Source: Grifola frondosa (Eukaryota > Basidiomycota > Agaricomycetes > Polyporales > Grifolaceae). From it: a stretch of 64,000 nt of DNA. Of the stretch, positions 22,906 to 34,440 are shown one piece after another. Every line of letters begins with the position of its first letter. Positions within the stretch are counted from its first letter, which is position 1. Made by a program: the position numbers and the translations under genes. The notes under the pieces were generated by a model, which saw nothing but the letters and a program-made list of their open reading frames with translations, did no database searches and was not told where the DNA came from. The DNA is taken from positions 248,001-312,000 of the forward strand of contig LUGG01000043.1 of assembly GCA_001683735.1 (NCBI GenBank), in the 5' to 3' direction.

Positions 22906-25900
22906 GAGTAGGGAGAGAAAAGAAGTGCGGGGGAAGAGATTTGGGGAGTAGGGAAAACCCTAAGGACAGTCTATGGGGTTCGCTAACAGCGAGAGGTCAA
23001 AGGATGTCAACGGTTGTGGAAGGGAGTAGAGGAAAGGATGCAAGGAGCGTCGACGCCCGATGTCTTAAATAATCCTCCCTTCACTCGCGTCTGATCAAAC
23101 AAACAACGCCAAACAGACCAGCCTCCGACTGATTCAATAGGATCCGGACCAATTACCTTCCCGGCCCAGACTTTCTGACCAAACTCATATTAACTCGGCC
23201 GTGAGCCCCCGAAAATAGATTTCCTGGCTTTCTGCGCTAATTCCGCCAGAAGTCGCCGTCGGGCCGTACGGATCGTTCTTGACATCGCCGCGCGCTCGCT
23301 GCGCCTGTCTCAACCGACGTCCAAGACCATCGGCATATTTCCTAATATGTAAATCTCGACAGCGCCGTTGTGGGCGGTCACAATATTAATATTCTTGTCA
23401 GATTCTCTATGCGATCTATCGGTGGCGCTTGCCATCCATCAACTGACTGTCCCAAGTCTTCTGGTCGTGTGCTGCTGGATGCCCATTGGCCATCTTTCCA
23501 ACATTCCCCATCCACCTCTGATGGCCTTGCTGTCCGACTTGATGTATCAACGCCCGCTACATGCTAGTCCCGCTGTGGTCACCGCATAATCGACAGATTT
23601 CGCGCAAAACTGCACCGTTATTCCGTCTTGTCTTCCACTTCGGTAATTGCGCGGACCAGTGTGCACAGTCACAGTCTCGCGTACGTATTATTATCGACGC
23701 TCTCACCCCGGAATCTGTTGCGCTCGATATGCGCCCTGTCGGCCGAGAGATACGACCCGTCATTTTATACTCACGTCCGATTGTCATGTCCAAATACAGC
23801 AGTTCCCAATGGAGCCCGCCGCTGCGCCTCCGAGCTGGGGTATATAAGGAGCCGTTGGGAGCTCTAAGCCGCTCACCGGAGCGCGAACTCGTTCCGTTAG
23901 CTCATTCGCCCCTGCTGCCCTGCCCTCTCCGAGTGGAGCGCGACAAGGTGGTCCCGGACGCGCCGGCTGCCACTGTAAACAATCTTGTTCGGCGCGCGCA
24001 GCCACAGTGGTGCATCTCCCACATCGTAAGTCCGTCCAATTGAGCAGGCTCTTTTACCCCTGCTGGCGCACTATGTCCGAGGCAGCGTGTTCAGGTGTTG
24101 GTGTGCACCGCACACCACGAGTGCACCGATGACCTCAAAGTATCTCTAAATTTGGTGAGTGTATGCACGAGGACTGTATTTGAGCCACTATTTTTTGTCC
24201 GTATGTGCGATCGCATGGAAAATCTGAAGTTATTTGCATCGTCTTCGGCGAAGGACTGGCAAGGTTCTGATTGGCTGAACGGAGGCGGCTCTCAGATGTG
24301 GTTCGGCCCGGAACGCTGCCGTCGGCAAAGGAATAAAGAGGATGACTTCACCGTATTTTACCGAGCAACAATTCGGGAGATCTTGATCTGAGTCTGAGCA
24401 GCAGCCTGCGGCCCTGCACGCCATCCACCCAGACAGCTCCGCGCATAGCTAGAGGTCGAATGCCATTCTCCATCTCTAGCCTGCGCCGGCGAGCTATCCA
24501 GACTGCACCCAAGATGCATTTCTCCTAACTGTGTCTACGCTGCTCCTATAGCGAAGCTAGTGTCGGCCCATCCAGATGTCATGAGAACCGCCACCGGACT
24601 TGGCGGCGTAGGGCGCAAAACAACTGAATCTTCTGGCCAGTTGTCATGAGGCAGCAAATGCGTCATGGAATCCGGAGCGCTCAGGTTTTGATGAGAGTAT
24701 TCGCATCCGCATCGCTGGCCCTGTCCAACGCCACATAGTTCCTACGCTCGCAGCTCGCTCTGCCCGCTGCCTTCTTTCTTCACCATCCTCATGTTTCTTC
24801 CTCTGAGCACTCGTGGTCGGAATCGGCTCGGAATAGCCGCCATCGTGCATGCATGTTGCAGATGGTTACGAATGATTTTTGACATCTTACCGCCATCCTC
24901 GCTCGCTCGCCGGAATGTAATTCTGTCCTATCAAGGCCCCCACCCGGAGTACGGACAGATACAATCATGCGCGCCAAGGAACAAGATCTTTTATTTATCT
25001 CGGTCAGCACGGATATGGATGAGGCGACGTTTCCTTCACTGGAGATACCGCATTCGGAAGATTCTCATATGCATCCCGGGAATCGGGCCATGCCATCGGG
25101 TCAACCTGTGAGTGTAATAATACTGCAGCAACGAGCGAGCAAGGGCGATAACGGAGAACTGCTGAGAATGCGGGACACGCCGGTGTAGAATTGAGGACGG
25201 TGGCTTGACGTATCATAGGAATACGTACATCTGCCCCACCTCCATGTGCTGCGGTTTGGTCTGAGGTGTGCATGTCGGCATCGTTTACGGACTCGAGGAG
25301 GTATGGGAGCCGGCAATTCGTTTCTGCTTGACTCTATTCCACGTGGATGTAGCCGTAATAAGCACGGCGCCCGATCGGGCTCAGCGACGAGAAAGGCATG
25401 TGGGTTTCCCGAAACAGCCGGGTCGGTCTGCTGTGGGTCAACGTCTTAACTTTAACATTAATGACCGTCGTGTGAGTACTTACTTACTGGCTACATAGCT
25501 GGCACTCTCCTGCTTACAAGAACGCAACAGCGGGTGAGACGCCGCGGGTCTCCCACACAGCATCTGCACCTTTCCTCGGCGCTGAACCCGCTGATCAGGG
25601 AGTATCACCGGATAATATGCGAAGAATGACGTGAAGTGGCTGGCGCATAAGGTGAACGTAGGTGAACGTCGGGCCTACGAGAATAGTTGCAGGTACGTAA
25701 GTAGGTAACACGCTGAAAAGACGTTGGAACCCTCGATGTTATACCCTCGTGTCAGGTATCCAGGGTCAACTCGGTCATCGGGCGTTTCTACCGACGACTC
25801 ATGTGCTTGGTACTACATAGGCATGAGTATGTGAGCAAAGAGCTGCTCTGCGGTTGTTGGTCTTGAGCATGGGATATATTCGATTTCGCAAGCACGCACC

Positions 25901-26180
25901 TTCACAGATCTACATGCCACCGTTTTCCTGCGCAGTTTCATTTGCAGATTATTTCCGTCAAAGATCATCAGCACAGCTTGGCTCTTTACATGGTCGACTA
26001 CAACTATTGGTCATCGGACCGGTAGAAGCAGGGAACTGTGTCATTGCATAGGTACGCAGTCCACATTGGACACCACTTCAAATACTTGCCAAGGAGGGCA
26101 ACACGCAGTAGCTGCTGCGCAGGAGGTGACGTGATAGTGAGCGGTGAAATTCGGCGATCCTTCACTGCAACGTTGCGGGG
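22906..26180. other. long non-coding stretch upstream of PMA1
   Basis: This includes the PMA1 5' flank. Open frames here are short, overlapping and without domains. GC content is moderate and no RNA gene is recognised. The only notable element is a TATA-like site at 23841. Confidence 0.4.
23841..23848 (+). promoter_or_regulatory. TATA-box-like element without an obvious gene
   Basis: TATATAAG on the plus strand sits in otherwise GC-rich DNA about 940 bp upstream of the PMA1 start and pointing away from it. A plus-strand transcript starting near 23870 would have no long open frame. Confidence 0.3.
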
Positions 26181-26186
26181 AACTAG

Positions 26187-26946
26187 TTAAGCAAACCCGT
26201 ACCTACAATAAGACGCGATATCCTCATCCTGGGCGAGGCTGATCCGTGTGAACACCATGCGCATCGAAAGCCTTGCGTCAGAAAAAGGAGCTTCAAGGTG
26301 AAATCGACCATCATTAGATTGAATCAGCAGTACATTCGCTGCGTCACGTAGAGGATATCGAGGACCAATGACTGGTGAGCTCGAAGGCATTTCAGCGGAC
26401 TGAGAATACCGGCTGAGCCTCCATTTCAAATGCTGAGATTAACTGATCAGAATGTTATACATACATGACAATCGCCCGGCAAGAGCGCCAAGGATATGGA
26501 CAATATGCAATTGGAGAGGATGATGTCTACAGCGCTTCATAGCAGGGTGAAATGGACGAACCACGATGCATTTATAGCGACCCTTGGGAAAACGTAGATG
26601 TCCCCCTTTTGACTTCACCGCATCACAACGCGCGTGAAGGGTATGCATCGGGTCGAGAGACGTGCCGACAGGAATAGATGTTGTGTATCGATCGAACCAT
26701 CGCCTGCATAGCAAGACTAGATGATAAACACGGGAATCAAAGCATCATATGCAACATGAAAGACTGATACATACCAACGAGGGCCTGACTTCCAGAGAAA
26801 ATCGGGAACAGTCCACCAAAAGACGGGAAGAGTCCAAAAATTATAAACAGGACGCAGCAGCAGTCCGCGATTTCGATGGCTCTACGGAGAGTGGCCATGA
26901 AATACACAGACTCGCGGCTACCACATCCAAACCCCTCGTACTTCAA
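26187..26946 (-). CDS. possible three-exon gene, unknown product
   Basis: Three open segments can be joined. The first starts at ATG 26946 (MKYEGFGCGSRESVYF) and carries a hydrophobic segment with VLFIIFGLFPSFGGLF. A ~58-nt intron (GTATGT...ATCTAG) leads to CRRWFDRYTTSIPVG. After a second gap comes MKWRLSRYSQSAEMP to the stop at 26187. The first junction keeps frame and has good splice signals; the second is unclear. No family is recognised. It may be a small membrane protein or chance. Confidence 0.3.
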
Positions 26947-28209
26947 AAGCGACTGCGAGATACAAGTCGTGGCGGCTCACCACGACGGTCATAATGCGAA
27001 AATATGGAATACCACATCTCGTTCAATTCAGGTGATACCTGATAATCATACTCGATGCTTGGTCGAGTCTACCGCTTTTCAGCAGCATATAATGTCCCAT
27101 CGGTGAGATGGGTCTGATAACCCTCGATGTCTGGTCAAATTTACCGCTTTGCAGCAGCATATAATGTCCCGTCCACTAGATGGGTCTGATGAGGCCAGAC
27201 GTTTCGTCGAGTCCAGCGCTTTTCAGCGATAACGCCATGCTTCACATGGAGGCAACACCGAGCGACGCGAACGCCGTCATAATGCATCACCTATCATATT
27301 TTTCATGGCAAATATTACATGTACCTCGTTAGTCGCATACAGGAGGTAGCCATCCTCCAGCCCGTAGGTACAAAGTAGTCACAGATTTGAAGCCGATAGG
27401 GGTGGACTCGCCATGACCCATACAGAGAAGATTCTAAACAAGCACCAGATATCTCTTCAAAGCTCAAGCCGCTCGTATGGGTGAACAAGTAGTGCGTGCT
27501 GTAAGGCAGCCTGGTGGATCATGGTGGCAAGAGTCAAGAGCCTGCGAAATATCTGGATCTCAGATTCTACTTGATTACGTCATGCTGACGAATGAACACC
27601 AGATGCGGCAGCACGTCTGGGGCCATTTCAAGCAACACCTGCGCATTATTCTTCAAATTTCGCTGCTGAGCGCTGAACGTTGAACGTTGAACTGCGAAAT
27701 TCAAAACTGAAGTTGGAAAATATCACGTTGGCTGCGGTGATGCTTTGGCCACTTTGACTGCACACACAGGTCGATCCTTGGACCGTCTGCCAGGAGGTGC
27801 GTTCGAGAATGCTCTCAGCAAGCGTCGTGCCATGATTTCATCTTCTATAGCCATCGAGAGTAGTATTTATTATGCTCTATGAAATTTCGAGCAACATCGA
27901 ATATGCGTATAACTCAACCCAACTGTGTGCAGCATAGCACTTTGTCGCCTCCTTTCTTGTCCTACTACAACTCTATAGAAAACGCGGTGCAAGATGGCCA
28001 TCTCAGTGCATATTATCCAATGGTATTTTTAAATCCTCGGTCTACAAGACCCAGACATCGTGTGTGCCCGCTTTCTCGTCGAAATCGACGTCCATCAACA
28101 CGGGAAAAGTATTCTTACCGATGTTTTCCAGCCCGCTGTCAATATTACATCAAACTTATATCCAGAATAAATACGTAGACAAGATGTTCACTCGACAAAC
28201 AACGAGTCA
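26947..28209. other. non-coding stretch between the possible small gene and the NACHT-WD40 gene
   Basis: It contains the 72-bp tandem repeat described separately and presumably the 3' flank of the NACHT-WD40 gene. No other gene is supported. Confidence 0.4.
27049..27230. repeat. 72-bp tandem repeat, two units and a partial third
   Basis: The segment with CAGCAGCATATAATGTCCC and AGATGGGTCTGAT occurs twice with a period of about 72 bp. A third partial copy around GTCGAGTCCAGCGCTTTTCA ends near 27225. Confidence 0.75.
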
Positions 28210-31200
28210 CTACAGCTCCTCAATAACTTTGGCAAGATTCAGGATGGAGAAATGGCCACCTGTGCCTCCGATTGCCACCTTGCTCTCGTAAGATGCAAAT
28301 GATTTACGATATGTCCTTGGATCCTCATGGGGCCTTCTCGAAGGTGGCAACCAGCACAACCTACGTCCCGATTCCCTCAAAGTGACCCACCCGTTCTCCT
28401 CATAGAATTTATGCCTCAAGAGGGCCTCCTGGATCATAGTCTCCACATCGCTGTGCGACGCCTGGACAACCCTTCCGCTCGCACAGTCCCGGACGCGCAC
28501 AGCGTCTCGCGAGTTGGTGACATAGACTCTAGTACAATTGGCGGAGATGCCGAACTTGAACATAGAGTCGACGATCGGGCTCGGCCTGATGCTGAATTTG
28601 AATGACCATTGTACAGACAATTCAGGTATTTTCCAAACGGTCACCGTCATCGAAGGACCAGATGGGCAAAATCCGGCTATCCAGTTCCCGTCGAACGAAC
28701 AAGCCACGTCTGTCAAGGCTTCAGTTATGACCGTTTCGCAAGTCCCGGCGCTGATGTTCCATATGGCCATAGAGGTGGGTCCAACAACGACGATCTGCTG
28801 AGCAGAGGTGGAAAAAGAGATGTCGCGGACTTCTTCGTCACACGGGAAATGTTGGACGAGCTCGTCGTTCGTGGTTTTCCAAACCTTGACCGTCTTGTCG
28901 GCAGATCCTGATGCGGCAAGGGTGCCATCAGGAGAAAATGCCACGCCAGAAATCCTCGCTGCATGAGGGGTCGGTGTATCGCCCAAATCGCTTTCAGTAA
29001 TGTCCCAGATGCGGATTGTCGTATCTAAGGACGCAGACGCGACCCGATCTCCGTTAGGTGAGAAGGCGAGCGACAATACCGGGTCAATATGGCCTCTTAG
29101 TATGGCTATACAATTCAATGAGATAGCATCCCAGAGACGGACTGTACAATCGCCCCCGCCAGATGCGATCCTGTCACCTCCCGAGGAGACCGCAACGCAC
29201 CAAACTCCCTTTGTGTGTCCTGGTAATGCCTGAAGACAATCACCCGATTCGATGGCCCAGATACGAAGTTGAGAGTCTCCAGCGGCCGTCACAACCTTCG
29301 ACCCATCTGGAAAGAACGCCGCTGAATAAATGGCATTGGTATGACCCTCCAAAATGTGACGAAAAGCATGGCTTTGTCCGTCCCATAAGTAGGCCACTTC
29401 CTTTATCAAGAGTAGTACCATCGTGCTTCCGTCTGGAGAAAAGTGGATGGAGACAGCCTCAATGTCGCGATAGGAGCTCGAAGGTAAAGATGATGGATAT
29501 ATTGCTGTCTCTGGCAGCCGGTCTGTGTGATCTCGCCATGTCTGCAAACCAGCCGGGACTGCGACTAATATACTTCCATCCGGAGCATATGCAACGAAGA
29601 GTACGTCGTCATGTACGTCAAGTTGATGCAGCAATGCTCCTGATGCTGCATTCCAGACCTGCACCACCTTCTCATCCCGGTCAGCTGATAACATATAGCA
29701 ATCATCCCGAGATACGCAGACCATGTCGATTAGGCCGCTTTGCATGGATTTTAGAGCCGTCCCGGTTCGAGAATCCCACGTGAGCACGGTTCCGTCGTCG
29801 CAGCCTGAGACAATCCAGCGGCCATCCGAGGAGAACTGCAAGGAGAAAAACTCGCGTCTATGGCCCTCGATTACCCGGAGGCATGCTCCCCAATGAGAAG
29901 CTCGTTTCGGCGAAACTATTATTGAGGGGTCGGCCATGTCTGAATATATGCGAAGAAGACGGCAAGATGGGATCCAAGGCAGCGCAGATACGTATATGTG
30001 TTCAGGGCAACTGTCAATGGGCACGTAGTACTCCAGGACAAAGCGATACCCATCCTTCAGGAGTTCTCGAGTTTCGTCGTGCCACTGCACTTTGCAATTA
30101 GATGATTCCTGACAGATAACGGATAACGAACCTCGCACCAGTCGCGCGCTTTAAGTAACGCTAGCACTGCGACATCTAGTCTGCCCATCATACTCAACGC
30201 TTCCAACCAAAACAGGAGCTTCTTCGTGCCGAAGATTCTAAGTAGATCTGCAAGCTCCGTGTCTCGATCAGCATCGCATAGATGTGTAGCCCAGTGGAGG
30301 CACGCGTATTGGACATGCAATGGGATGTGGGTTTCGACACGAGCGGAGATGTCTTTGATGCGATCCTTGCAAAACAAGGGATCGGATAGGCGACAGATGT
30401 TCCGGCACAGTACTCCATCTTTGACCATGACAGAGAGACACGCTACAGCGAAGTTTCGATGCTGTACTGTAGCGTCAACGCGAAACGCAGCCGAAGCGCA
30501 ACGCCTGCGATCCAGGAGAAACTGAGGGAAGCTGGCGTGGAGATAATGAATCTTCGCATCCAGATCGCAGGCATCGTACACGATGATGGCTCCGAGACGA
30601 CCGAGAATCGATTGAATTTTGCGAACTTTCATGCCGATGACGGACGCTAGGACGTTAGGAGAGATATGGTCCTGCAGCAGTGCAATGCAGCCCAATATCC
30701 GCCGCATTGGATCTCGAATGGCCTCCTCACGATCAATGTTTGGGAATGCCTTATCCAACACCGTAATGTAGAGTTTGTCCAACTGATCGAGAGCAGCAGT
30801 CCCATTCGATGGGTTCTCTGAGAGCAATATGTTCAGGTTCTCCTCCACGAATCCGGGATCGCTGGACAAAAAGTCTATTGCGAGCTTGGCATAGATGAAG
30901 AGGCCCTCCGCGCGCTCCGTTAAGGTTGACACGACATCAGGACGCTCGTTCAGCAGTTCCGCGCTCCATGGTATCGCTTGTATGCGCGTCTTCAAGTAGT
31001 GCCTGATATCTTCGTCAACGGTCAAACGAGGAATGTCGTGAAGTTTGAACGGCTTCGTGATATGAGCGAAGCGGACCGATTCGAGCGCGTGCTCTATATG
31101 AAGTTCTGGTCGAGTGGTGATCAACACGCGAAGGGGAAACGAAATTTCGAGCATGCATTTGAGCAGCAGATGTAGCATCCGGGGTACAAGCGTTTGAGCG

Positions 31201-32603
31201 TCCTCCGTACATTCGTCGACGGCGTCAATGATAATGACCACAGGACGTGTGTCTGTACGGGCCTTCAGCAGAGGACGTTTTATAAGACCGTCGATCTCAA
31301 ACTCCAACTGCTGGACTCCGCGTTTCACATGGTTGCCTGCAGCATGCACGATGTGCGGACGTAACGCAGCTTGCGAATGGGCAAGCTGATAGGCGATGGT
31401 TGAAAAAAAGAGTCGAGTCGAATTGAGACCCTCTGCACCACGAAGGAAAAAGAACGAAGCACCGAGGATTTTCGCCTTATCCAGACGACGAGCCATCTCG
31501 TATGCAATGGTGGATTTGCCAGAGCCCGCAACTCCGCTTAGAATATACACCGGCTTTTCTCTCAGATCGGGATTGGTTCCTGTTGCCCAAGCGTGAAGTT
31601 CCTCGATCAACGCGGTCCTAGTACCTTCCAAAAAGCCGGCCTTGAGAGCGTGCAGCGCTGAACCATATCTGGCATCTGCATGTGGTAACGATTCAAGGAT
31701 GGCCCGATTGCCTGTCAACATCAATCCACCATGAATTTTGTCGCAATTTCATTGAGTATGATGCATGCGTACGTTCTTCATCCTGACTGTATTGAATGTT
31801 CTAGTAGAGATATCGATTAGGCATGAAAATATCATAAATGAAATACCCACATCGACACCTTGGACGACTGATTTTAGCTGACCTGCGAGTCCGTTGACCA
31901 ACATTTCGATAGTAATCTGTCCCTCAATCTAAACATGGTCAGGTAAGATTTCCAAACAATCTCACAATTTGACTTACGGCAAATGCATCTTGTGCATTCT
32001 CACTTCGTCTCCGAGGCTCTTTAGGATGTTTGCGTTCCGCTCGCTACAGAGACACCTCCAAATGAAGGTATTGTTCGAAATCTGATCGGCCTTTTGGTCG
32101 ATACTCCGGAGTGTCCTATCAGAGGAGAAGTGCGTCGTCGTTGTGCCTGCACGATAACACAACTTTAATTCTCACATGAGAAGCCTCTCGACACGCTCGT
32201 TCAGCTCCGGTGATACAACAAATTCGACCGCGGTAGAATCATCCTTGTGCTCTTTAGAAAAAGTCTTTATTACTTTGTCGTTGATGTTGTCTGTGGTTTT
32301 CCTAATGAGCACGGCCAGTGAATGAATACGTTCCGCCAGGTCTCTCCGGGTTGTATCATTTTCCCGCATTGTCTAAACGCAAAATTGGAGTTCAGCTTTA
32401 TTCACCGAACATTCGGCGCGTATATGACGTACCATGATCTTCCCTACAATAGACGACAGAACTATTGTTGCAGTACTTAGGCCCGAGAGTGGTGTGTACG
32501 AGAGGGTCTCACTCGCGACGTCGAGGAGCATCTTGGAAGCACTGAGAAAGTCATCTGTGGTATCATCGGAAGCCCTGCTGCATCCTAGCTGAAAGCAAGA
32601 CAT
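28210..32603 (-). CDS. NACHT-WD40 STAND protein (fungal NLR-like)
   Basis: STAND NTPases of this type act as molecular switches, and several fungal members control heterokaryon incompatibility; the role here is inferred. Six exons (32603-32433, 32372-32176, 32115-32004, 31928-31847, 31711-30132, 30084-28210) give 1338 residues in one frame. The N-terminal ~187 residues are helical and unrecognised, as is common upstream of fungal NACHT domains. The NACHT domain has the P-loop GVAGSGKST near residues 247-255, Walker B VVIIIDAVDEC near 345-355, and a LITTRPE sensor-like motif. From about residue 785 to 1270 there are roughly 11 WD40-like repeats, for example those ending VRLWD, IRIWD and VKVWK. 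These repeats are diverged from each other, unlike the near-identical repeats of the fast-evolving HNWD type. More 5' exons may lie upstream of 32603, because a CAG acceptor lies just after this ATG. The gene looks intact. Confidence 0.85.
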
Positions 32604-32979
32604 ATTCCACCCTGAGGCACGTGAAGGTTCACACGATTCAGATCAGAATTCACAGAGAGAGCCACACTCACTCGGTTGTAAATGTGAGTGCTTATTTGAA
32701 TATTGAAATTCCCTCCTCTCAAGGTCAAGCTGCCTAGAATACCAGGAGAGTCAGGATGGGGGGTTTGGAGAAGATGCAAGCATCGCCACAGCATGCGGCA
32801 GGAGGCCAACCCTGTGCTTCTCCGACAAGCTGTCAAAGGGTCAGGCGCTCAGTGAACTGACATAGTCGGGAAACGCGATAATGGTGCAGGACCGTGCAGG
32901 ACACCGTGCAAACGACTACCCTGTGCTTATTATGCAACTGCGTCCAATGTAGCTAGGACGATTAAGAGTGTTACGCACA

Positions 32980-33285
32980 CAGCACAACCCGAGTCCCTCA
33001 AAAATGATCCATCCGTTCTCGTAGAATCTTTGCCTCGAGATGGCCGCATGGTACATAGTCCCACATCCCTGTACGGCGCCTCTCGCTCGCACAGTCCCGG
33101 ACATGTACAGCGTCTCGCGAGTTGGTGACATAGACGCTGGTACAATCGGCGGAGATGCCGAACTTGCGATAGAGTCGACGATCTCGAATGACCACTGTAC
33201 AGACAGCTCAGATATTTTCCCAAACGATCACAGTCATTGAAGGATCAGATGGGGAAAATCCAGCTATCTACCGGAGAGTCAGATA
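32980..33285 (-). pseudogene. broken fragment of a second NACHT-WD40 gene (C-terminal end)
   Basis: This stretch closely matches 28375-28690, the 3' coding part of the neighbouring NACHT-WD40 gene, in the same orientation. Shared blocks include GCGTCTCGCGAGTTGGTGAC, CGGCGGAGATGCCGAACTTG and the region encoding FGISADCTSVYVTNSRDAV. It has internal deletions and frame changes and no NACHT part. It is best read as the remnant of a tandem duplicate lying just upstream of the intact copy. Confidence 0.75.
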
Positions 33286-33359
33286 GACGCATTGCAACTT
33301 CGGTCATTTATCAATACATACAAACTGATGTCCTCGCGAGGCTTGAGCTTGAGATCCTC

Positions 33360-34124
33360 CTAGATCCAATCCATATACGCTGCTCCTGCAAGCTCAACAT
33401 TCCGATCGTGAAAGATGCCGCCGCCGCCACCTGCATGAATGACGACTCGCTGTGTGGGGCCCCGCACATCAAAAATCCAACTTGGAGCATATTCATGATG
33501 AGCCTCCGTGATCGCCTTGAACGCCTCGCGGCTCAACGTCCGAAGGCGATGCGCTCGACTGGAAGTTTCATGCTCATTCTTCATCCTGAGCAGGCCCAAG
33601 TCAATCCGTTCGTTGAAACAAATCGTCATAGTCTCCACGAAGCTAGCCAGAATGGCGTATCGCACGGGGTCGGGGTCCTTCGGGTCTGGTATGTCTTGCA
33701 CCTTCCACGAAGTCTGAGTCCAAAAATACTGGGTCTCATAGCCAACCTGAAGCCCCCGCCCTAACATAGCCCACTCGTACATGCGATATAGGCAGCGGAG
33801 AGGGGTGTCGCGTAGATAGAATGGCCACATATAGCGCGAGTCGGGCAGGCCGACGTCGTCCATTCTTTGCAGTACGATAGAAGGATTGGATAGAATAGAC
33901 GCGTGCGAGAGCGGAGGTGGGAGGCGATAATAAAATGGGAACGGGTTCACGCACATTAGGAGAAGGCGGATCGGACGGGGACTCCTACAAATGATGCGAA
34001 TTGGTTGTCTGAAAACGGTCAAAAGGGTCCACCAAACATGTTCGGAGATCTTGTTGATGGAGCGGTGCAAACAAGTACAGAGAAGTCCTAAAAAACTCTC
34101 GCGGAGGTCGAGCTTCGTGGTCAT
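33360..34124 (-). CDS. conserved basidiomycete protein of unknown function
   Basis: A single open frame of 254 codons ends at 33360. The conserved-looking core is in the middle: PLRCLYRMYEWAMLGRGLQV, then YETQYFWTQTSWKVQD, PDPKDPDPVRYAILASFVE and CFNERIDLGLLRMK. I recall similar proteins in many mushroom genomes but no assigned function. The first 57 residues are less convincing. The true start may be the internal Met beginning MCVNPFPFYYRLPPPL near 33954. It lies between the NLR remnant and the CRN-like kinase pair. No catalytic motif is visible. Confidence 0.55.
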   Translation of the reverse strand: MTTKLDLRESFLGLLCTCLHRSINKISEHVWWTLLTVFRQPIRIICRSPRPIRLLLMCVNPFPFYYRLPPPLSHASILSNPSIVLQRMDDVGLPDSRYMWPFYLRDTPLRCLYRMYEWAMLGRGLQVGYETQYFWTQTSWKVQDIPDPKDPDPVRYAILASFVETMTICFNERIDLGLLRMKNEHETSSRAHRLRTLSREAFKAITEAHHEYAPSWIFDVRGPTQRVVIHAGGGGGIFHDRNVELAGAAYMDWI

Positions 34125-34440
34125 ATCTCACATGATGAACCTCTCAAATGTTTTGGTCAGTAGAATAAGTCGGAACGAGCAACAAAATAGTAATCACAAT
34201 AGGGTTCGAGAGACAGACGGTTAGCAAGTGATGTGTTCGACTGAGGGTGGCGAGTCGGCGTGTATGGGTCCGCGTAGTACTTCTTGTCTAGGCAGAGGTA
34301 GAGGCCGTCAGTACTTCAGTAGGTACAAGTGTCGTTGGGGAGGAGGAGATGGTGGTCGTTGCATGTGTTTGTATCTATATATTGGTGCCTTTCCACCTCC
34401 TCACTTAAGCGCTGAAACTCTTGCGAACGTTAACTTCGAC
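34125..34440. other. upstream region of CRN-like gene A
   Basis: Short non-coding stretch with a TATA-like site near 34374 and no other recognised element. Confidence 0.4.
34374..34383 (+). promoter_or_regulatory. TATA-like element upstream of CRN-like gene A
   Basis: TCTATATATT lies about 60 bp before the ATG at 34441. This is a plausible core promoter position, judged only by sequence. Confidence 0.3.

Noticed and set aside
31396..31596. Plus-strand frames inside the NACHT-WD40 gene
   Set aside because: Antisense to the P-loop region, which fixes the coding strand.
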